This document shows positions 16,062-19,434 of a stretch of 19,434 nt of DNA, in pieces; within the stretch, counting starts at the first letter, position 1; each line of letters opens with the position of its first letter. The notes under the pieces were generated by a model. It searched no databases and had not been told where the DNA came from. It was given only the letters and a program-made list of their open reading frames with translations. Position numbers and translations under genes: made by a program. The stretch spans positions 1 through 19,434 of the forward strand of contig JAFGSL010000582.1 of assembly GCA_016934645.1 (NCBI GenBank). Direction: 5' to 3'. This DNA is from Anaerolineae bacterium. Lineage in GTDB: Bacteria > Chloroflexota > Anaerolineae > B4-G1 > SLSP01.

Positions 16062-18780
16062 TGTGTATCTCCTCCTGGACGCGGTTCACAGTTTTATGCC
16101 GATGTATCCAACTTCCTAACAAATCGAACGTCAGTGTGTACGCCGTGTGGTCCCTCTCTTCATTGAGCAAGAAATAGAGCGACAGTTCATGGAGAATTAC
16201 GTCCACAGACATCGTCCATACTCGATGCCCAATGCCGAGTGTGTCGAGCGTAGTCTCCACACTGTGGGGTGTGATAGTATGTTGTTGCTGCCATAATAAG
16301 GCAACGGCAAGCAAAACGAGCTTTTGCTCAGACGTCAGAACTTGCCAAAAGAAACCCGGTTGAGGTGTTTCGATGGCAGTCTCAATTGTCGTCTGGACTT
16401 CGCCGAGCGTGATAAGGTGCCGTCCTGCTATGTCGTAGTGCGCAATCAAGGGGCCACACAGCAATTGGATGAGATAAGGGTATCCTCCGGTGGCTTTCAG
16501 GAGCGCCTCGATGGCCTCAGGGTAATAATGGATGTCCATATCTGCAACCGGTTCTTCTATCAAACGTTTGGTCAGGTCAAAGGAAAGTGGTCCTACCGGT
16601 CGAAAGGTCGTCATGTTGATGATGGCGGCAGCGGCATCGTTGCGTTTGCTTAATTCGACCAACCATCGCGAGCCTGCCAGGATAAACGCAATTTTGTCTT
16701 CTTGTTGCGCCAAATCGTAGAGCCATTCAAGGATCAGTGCGTCCAGACGCCCACGATGAACTCTGCTGACCAACTCCTCGAACTCATCCAGGCACAGAAC
16801 CAAACTGCGCTCTCCGGACAAGCGGTAGAGATGCGGCATAAACTGGGTGGTGAAGGTAAAAGCTGGCGTACTGGATAAATCTTCGTAGGTAAGATCGGGC
16901 AAGGCCGATATTTCAATTTCCTGTCGCTCCAGACTGCGTCGCACCTGGCGTGCAAATTGCAGAAAGAAGGCCGGGACACCCAAGTCAATGCCTAAAGACT
17001 GGCAGTTAATATAGAGTGGCAAGTACTTCGACGAGTCCAAACGTCTCGGTAAATGCTGCAAAATTGAGGTTTTGCCAATGCGGGGTGGGCCAATTAGCGC
17101 GATATGGTTGTGGTGGGGTGGTTGTCCCAGATGTCCTTGGATAAATTCGAACTCCAAGTCGCGGCCATAAAACATTTCGCTTCCCGGCCTGAGCGGTTTA
17201 CCGGCGACATAGGGTATACTTATAAACGCTGACTCCCTCAACACCTTAATCTCTTCTCGTAATCGCTCGACCTCAACTTCCACTGTAATATCGTGAATCA
17301 CAATCACGGTTCCTAAGTGTTCGTGCTCATCCGTTTCTATGAGCGCGGAATGGGCGCTAAACAAGAAATCTCCTAGTTGGAAGTAGCGGCTTTCTACCAA
17401 CCAGGGATTGAGTGCTGCATTCTCTTCTTTGTGAGCGCGTCCTAGTTCTCTCAGGGGTGCTCCAGCCGCAAAGGAGGCGGACATCTCTTTAAGCAGATAT
17501 TCAGCCGCCTTATTGGCTGCAGTGATCTCACCTTCGACGTTCTCTACCAGGATACCATCCCCGATGCTGGAAAGAATGGAGCGCATTCGACTGGCCGTTT
17601 CTTTGAGTGTGGTGGTTCGCTCATCAAGGCGCTCTGTCATCTGGTCGAAGGCCGTCGCCAATGTCCCGATCTCGTCACTGCGCTGTATGCCGGTGCGCTG
17701 TTTCAAATCGCCCTCGGCTACAGCCTGTGAGGTTTTTACCAGCGTAAACAGAGGACGCGTAATACGCTGCGCCACGCCGTATCCCAACAAGATAACGGCC
17801 CCCATCGCCAATCCAAACACTACAACGTACGAGCTACGGTTGACCGCGTTCGAATCAAGGAGAAAGTCTGAAGGTAAAGCCACATCGAAAACGGCCAGTC
17901 GGTCATTGCCCACCACCAGAAGTCCACGTGAAAGACGATAGTCTCGCCCAGCAACAACCACAGTCTCAATCCTGGTTCTGCCCTCAGATTCCAGGATATC
18001 AGAGTAAACACCCGGTGGGATCGAAAGTTCGGTTAAGGGCGCAGCTTGGTTCTCAGCCGACATACCACGCGCGAATGTAGAAGCAATAGCCTGGCCTTGA
18101 TTCAGGTAGACAGTGATCTCGGCCATCGAAGCTGCGTTGAGGTCAGGAAGCAACACGTCCAACGTCGTGCCTACCAGCACAACACCGACAAATTCCTCTT
18201 CCAGGGCAATCGGCGCAGCAGTGAAGTAATAGTACTCATTGTCCACAGGATGCTCGCCGATAGCACGGAGTGCAAAGGCTGATGGGGAGTGCTGCTCTAA
18301 AAGGCGCTCAACGAGCCATACATCGCTGGGCCTGAAATCATATTCCACCAACTCAACCTGACCGTCACGTTTTAGCGCATTGAGTGCCATATTACCCTCG
18401 TCATCCAACATAATCAGCATATCCACACCCCTGACTTTTGCCGCCGGCAGCACAAGCGTCGACAAGGTCTCTGTATCGCGCTCGCGCAAAGCCTCAATCA
18501 CGCCTTCTGTTAATGAGAAGGTGCGGGCTGCTTCGAGATGATCAATCTCCTGACGCGCAAAGCCAGTTAGAACTGCGCGCCCGGAATTCAAGAGGTGATT
18601 GTTGAAGCGCTCATCCAGTGAACTGGATAGCAGGCGCGTCACCACGTAGAGACCGATCACGGCAACCGTAAAGGTCAAGAAGAGGTACGGCATAATAATC
18701 TTACCGCGAATGCCAGAAATGAAACGCAGTAGGGTATTCAAAAGGCGCTTTCCGACACTCGGTATTGGCTGATCCGGCAT
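16051..18780 (-). CDS. Transmembrane sensor-HAMP-PAS protein with a STAND/AAA ATPase output
   Basis: The 909-residue product begins like a chemoreceptor or sensor kinase: membrane helix 1 (about 28-51, PYLFLTFTVAVIGLYVV), a Cache-like extracytoplasmic domain (about 55-315, with VRGVDMLIMLDDEGN and EYYYFTAAPIALEEEFVGVV), membrane helix 2 (about 316-340), HAMP (about 338-392, ITRPLFTLVKTSQAVAEGDL) and PAS (about 398-515, MRSILSSIGDGILVEN). In place of a histidine kinase it continues into FYGRDLEFEF, Walker A GPPRIGKTS (about 563-572), Walker B VLCLDEFEEL (about 665) and a winged helix (LTSEQKLVL...). No conserved kinase His block or HATPase motifs are present. It probably transmits an extracellular or envelope signal to ATPase oligomerisation. 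GGAG precedes the ATG by ten bases; the gap to the methylase gene is 80 bases. Confidence 0.85.
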   Translation of the reverse strand: MPDQPIPSVGKRLLNTLLRFISGIRGKIIMPYLFLTFTVAVIGLYVVTRLLSSSLDERFNNHLLNSGRAVLTGFARQEIDHLEAARTFSLTEGVIEALRERDTETLSTLVLPAAKVRGVDMLIMLDDEGNMALNALKRDGQVELVEYDFRPSDVWLVERLLEQHSPSAFALRAIGEHPVDNEYYYFTAAPIALEEEFVGVVLVGTTLDVLLPDLNAASMAEITVYLNQGQAIASTFARGMSAENQAAPLTELSIPPGVYSDILESEGRTRIETVVVAGRDYRLSRGLLVVGNDRLAVFDVALPSDFLLDSNAVNRSSYVVVFGLAMGAVILLGYGVAQRITRPLFTLVKTSQAVAEGDLKQRTGIQRSDEIGTLATAFDQMTERLDERTTTLKETASRMRSILSSIGDGILVENVEGEITAANKAAEYLLKEMSASFAAGAPLRELGRAHKEENAALNPWLVESRYFQLGDFLFSAHSALIETDEHEHLGTVIVIHDITVEVEVERLREEIKVLRESAFISIPYVAGKPLRPGSEMFYGRDLEFEFIQGHLGQPPHHNHIALIGPPRIGKTSILQHLPRRLDSSKYLPLYINCQSLGIDLGVPAFFLQFARQVRRSLERQEIEISALPDLTYEDLSSTPAFTFTTQFMPHLYRLSGERSLVLCLDEFEELVSRVHRGRLDALILEWLYDLAQQEDKIAFILAGSRWLVELSKRNDAAAAIINMTTFRPVGPLSFDLTKRLIEEPVADMDIHYYPEAIEALLKATGGYPYLIQLLCGPLIAHYDIAGRHLITLGEVQTTIETAIETPQPGFFWQVLTSEQKLVLLAVALLWQQQHTITPHSVETTLDTLGIGHRVWTMSVDVILHELSLYFLLNEERDHTAYTLTFDLLGSWIHRHKTVNRVQEEIHNAA

Positions 18781-18860
18781 ACAAAATCATCTCCACCGTC
18801 TATAAACAACAATATTCACGTGATAGCTCTATCCGAAAGTTGTTTCTGGCTTACGCGCTC

Positions 18861-19434
18861 TCACAACAACCGGCTCCGTCGCTCCTCAATCAACGTCCGC
18901 CAGTTTGTCGTCAACTTGCGCAGCGCGGCAGCTTCCGCACCCGTGGCGGCGACGAGTGACTTACCGCCGCCGCTACCGTTGCCCGCGAGCGTCTGCCCCG
19001 CGAGGGTCTGGGCGACGATGCGCAGCCGTTCAATGTCGGGCCGGGCCTCGTCCAGGTAGGCGGGGATGTGATGCGGCGCGTTCTCCACCAGCCAGAGGAC
19101 CCGGTGCAGCACGTCGATCAACGGGGCGGTTTCACCGGCATGCGGCTTCCCCAAGTCTTCGTCATCGGCGCGTTCGGTGAAGTCGCGGAGATAGTATTTG
19201 CTGCGCTGCTTTTCTACTAGCGGATTGCTACCCGACGACAGCCCGCCGGGGCCGTCGAGTTCCACGCGCTGCGGGTAGGCGAAGACGATGGCCTCCCCCG
19301 CGTCAATCGCGGCGTGGCGGTAGGCGAAGCGCCACAGGACGTAAAAGCGGGTGATGCTATCCACGCTGCTGATGCCGGTGCGATCCACGCCGAAGAGTTT
19401 TTCCAGCAGCGTTTCCAACACCACGCCCTCGACC
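18861..19434 (-). CDS. DUF1156 DNA methyltransferase, C-terminal part (partial)
   Basis: The frame enters from the right edge and ends at the TGA at 18861-18863; about 190 C-terminal residues are visible. The sequence VDRTGISSVDSITRFYVLWR, then AIDAGEAIVFAYPQRVELDG, SKYYLRDFTER and PLIDVLHRVLWLVENAP is the conserved tail of DUF1156 (COG1743) methylases, which are associated with DUF499 ATPases in anti-phage loci. The catalytic motifs (FxGxG and (N/D)PPY) would lie outside the window. These enzymes are predicted DNA methyltransferases that mark host DNA. The final segment (ALAGNGSGGGKS...) is a Gly/Ser linker, not a P-loop. It is the first visible gene of the operon; GC is high, like the nuclease and DUF499 genes. 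Confidence 0.8.
   Translation of the reverse strand, partial: VEGVVLETLLEKLFGVDRTGISSVDSITRFYVLWRFAYRHAAIDAGEAIVFAYPQRVELDGPGGLSSGSNPLVEKQRSKYYLRDFTERADDEDLGKPHAGETAPLIDVLHRVLWLVENAPHHIPAYLDEARPDIERLRIVAQTLAGQTLAGNGSGGGKSLVAATGAEAAALRKLTTNWRTLIEERRSRLL

Noticed and set aside
18804..18845. AAACAAC...GTTGTTT inverted repeat between methylase and sensor genes
   Set aside because: Seven-base arms with a 28-base loop in an AT-rich gap are likely by chance.
18910..18960. Glycine-rich GSGGGKS in the methylase tail as a possible Walker A motif
   Set aside because: The first glycine of GxxxxGK(S/T) is not in place and no Walker B follows; it sits in a repetitive Ala/Gly linker near the C-terminus.

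Overview
The window reads as chromosomal DNA of a Chloroflexota-like (probably Anaerolineae) bacterium. This rests on the zinc-ribbon/TPR/TolB-type protein, the large STAND-type ATPases, the Ser/Thr kinase and palindromic intergenic repeats of a style I associate with that phylum; it is inference, since no rRNA or marker gene is present.

Left part (1-5850, all genes on the minus strand except a short plus-strand tail at the very edge): a partly decayed sugar-utilisation cluster. An intact GH78 alpha-L-rhamnosidase (849-3653) is followed by a DinB-like protein (347-820). Upstream lie the C-terminal scrap of an alpha/beta hydrolase (3708-3865), a GH13 amylase-family gene broken by an internal deletion plus frameshift (3942-5230), an unrecognised broken frame (5218-5649), a fragment resembling an FAD-dependent oxidoreductase (5640-5849) and, on the plus strand, a possible transposase remnant (about 5879-6056). 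A near-perfect inverted repeat separates the decayed genes from the rhamnosidase.

Middle part (6193-10132, plus strand): a TGS/ThrRS-like/uridine-kinase fusion protein, closely followed by a membrane-anchored zinc-ribbon/TPR/beta-propeller protein, then a nested inverted repeat and a tRNA-Pro(TGG) with its own sigma70-type promoter.

Right part (10232-19434, minus strand): one tight operon. In transcription order: the C-terminal end of a DUF1156 DNA methyltransferase (running off the window), a transmembrane sensor-HAMP-PAS protein whose output is a STAND/AAA ATPase instead of a histidine kinase, a second ATPase of the same type fused to a complete Ser/Thr protein kinase and a C-terminal adaptor-like domain, a small PD-(D/E)XK nuclease, and a DUF499 AAA ATPase. 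DUF1156 and DUF499 proteins are established partners in anti-phage loci. The two signalling ATPases between them have clearly lower GC than the methylase, nuclease and DUF499 genes, so they look like a sensory/kinase module spliced into a modification-restriction operon. This is the most novel feature of the window. The DUF499 gene also carries a palindromic repeat inserted in frame between its Walker A motif and the next beta strand.
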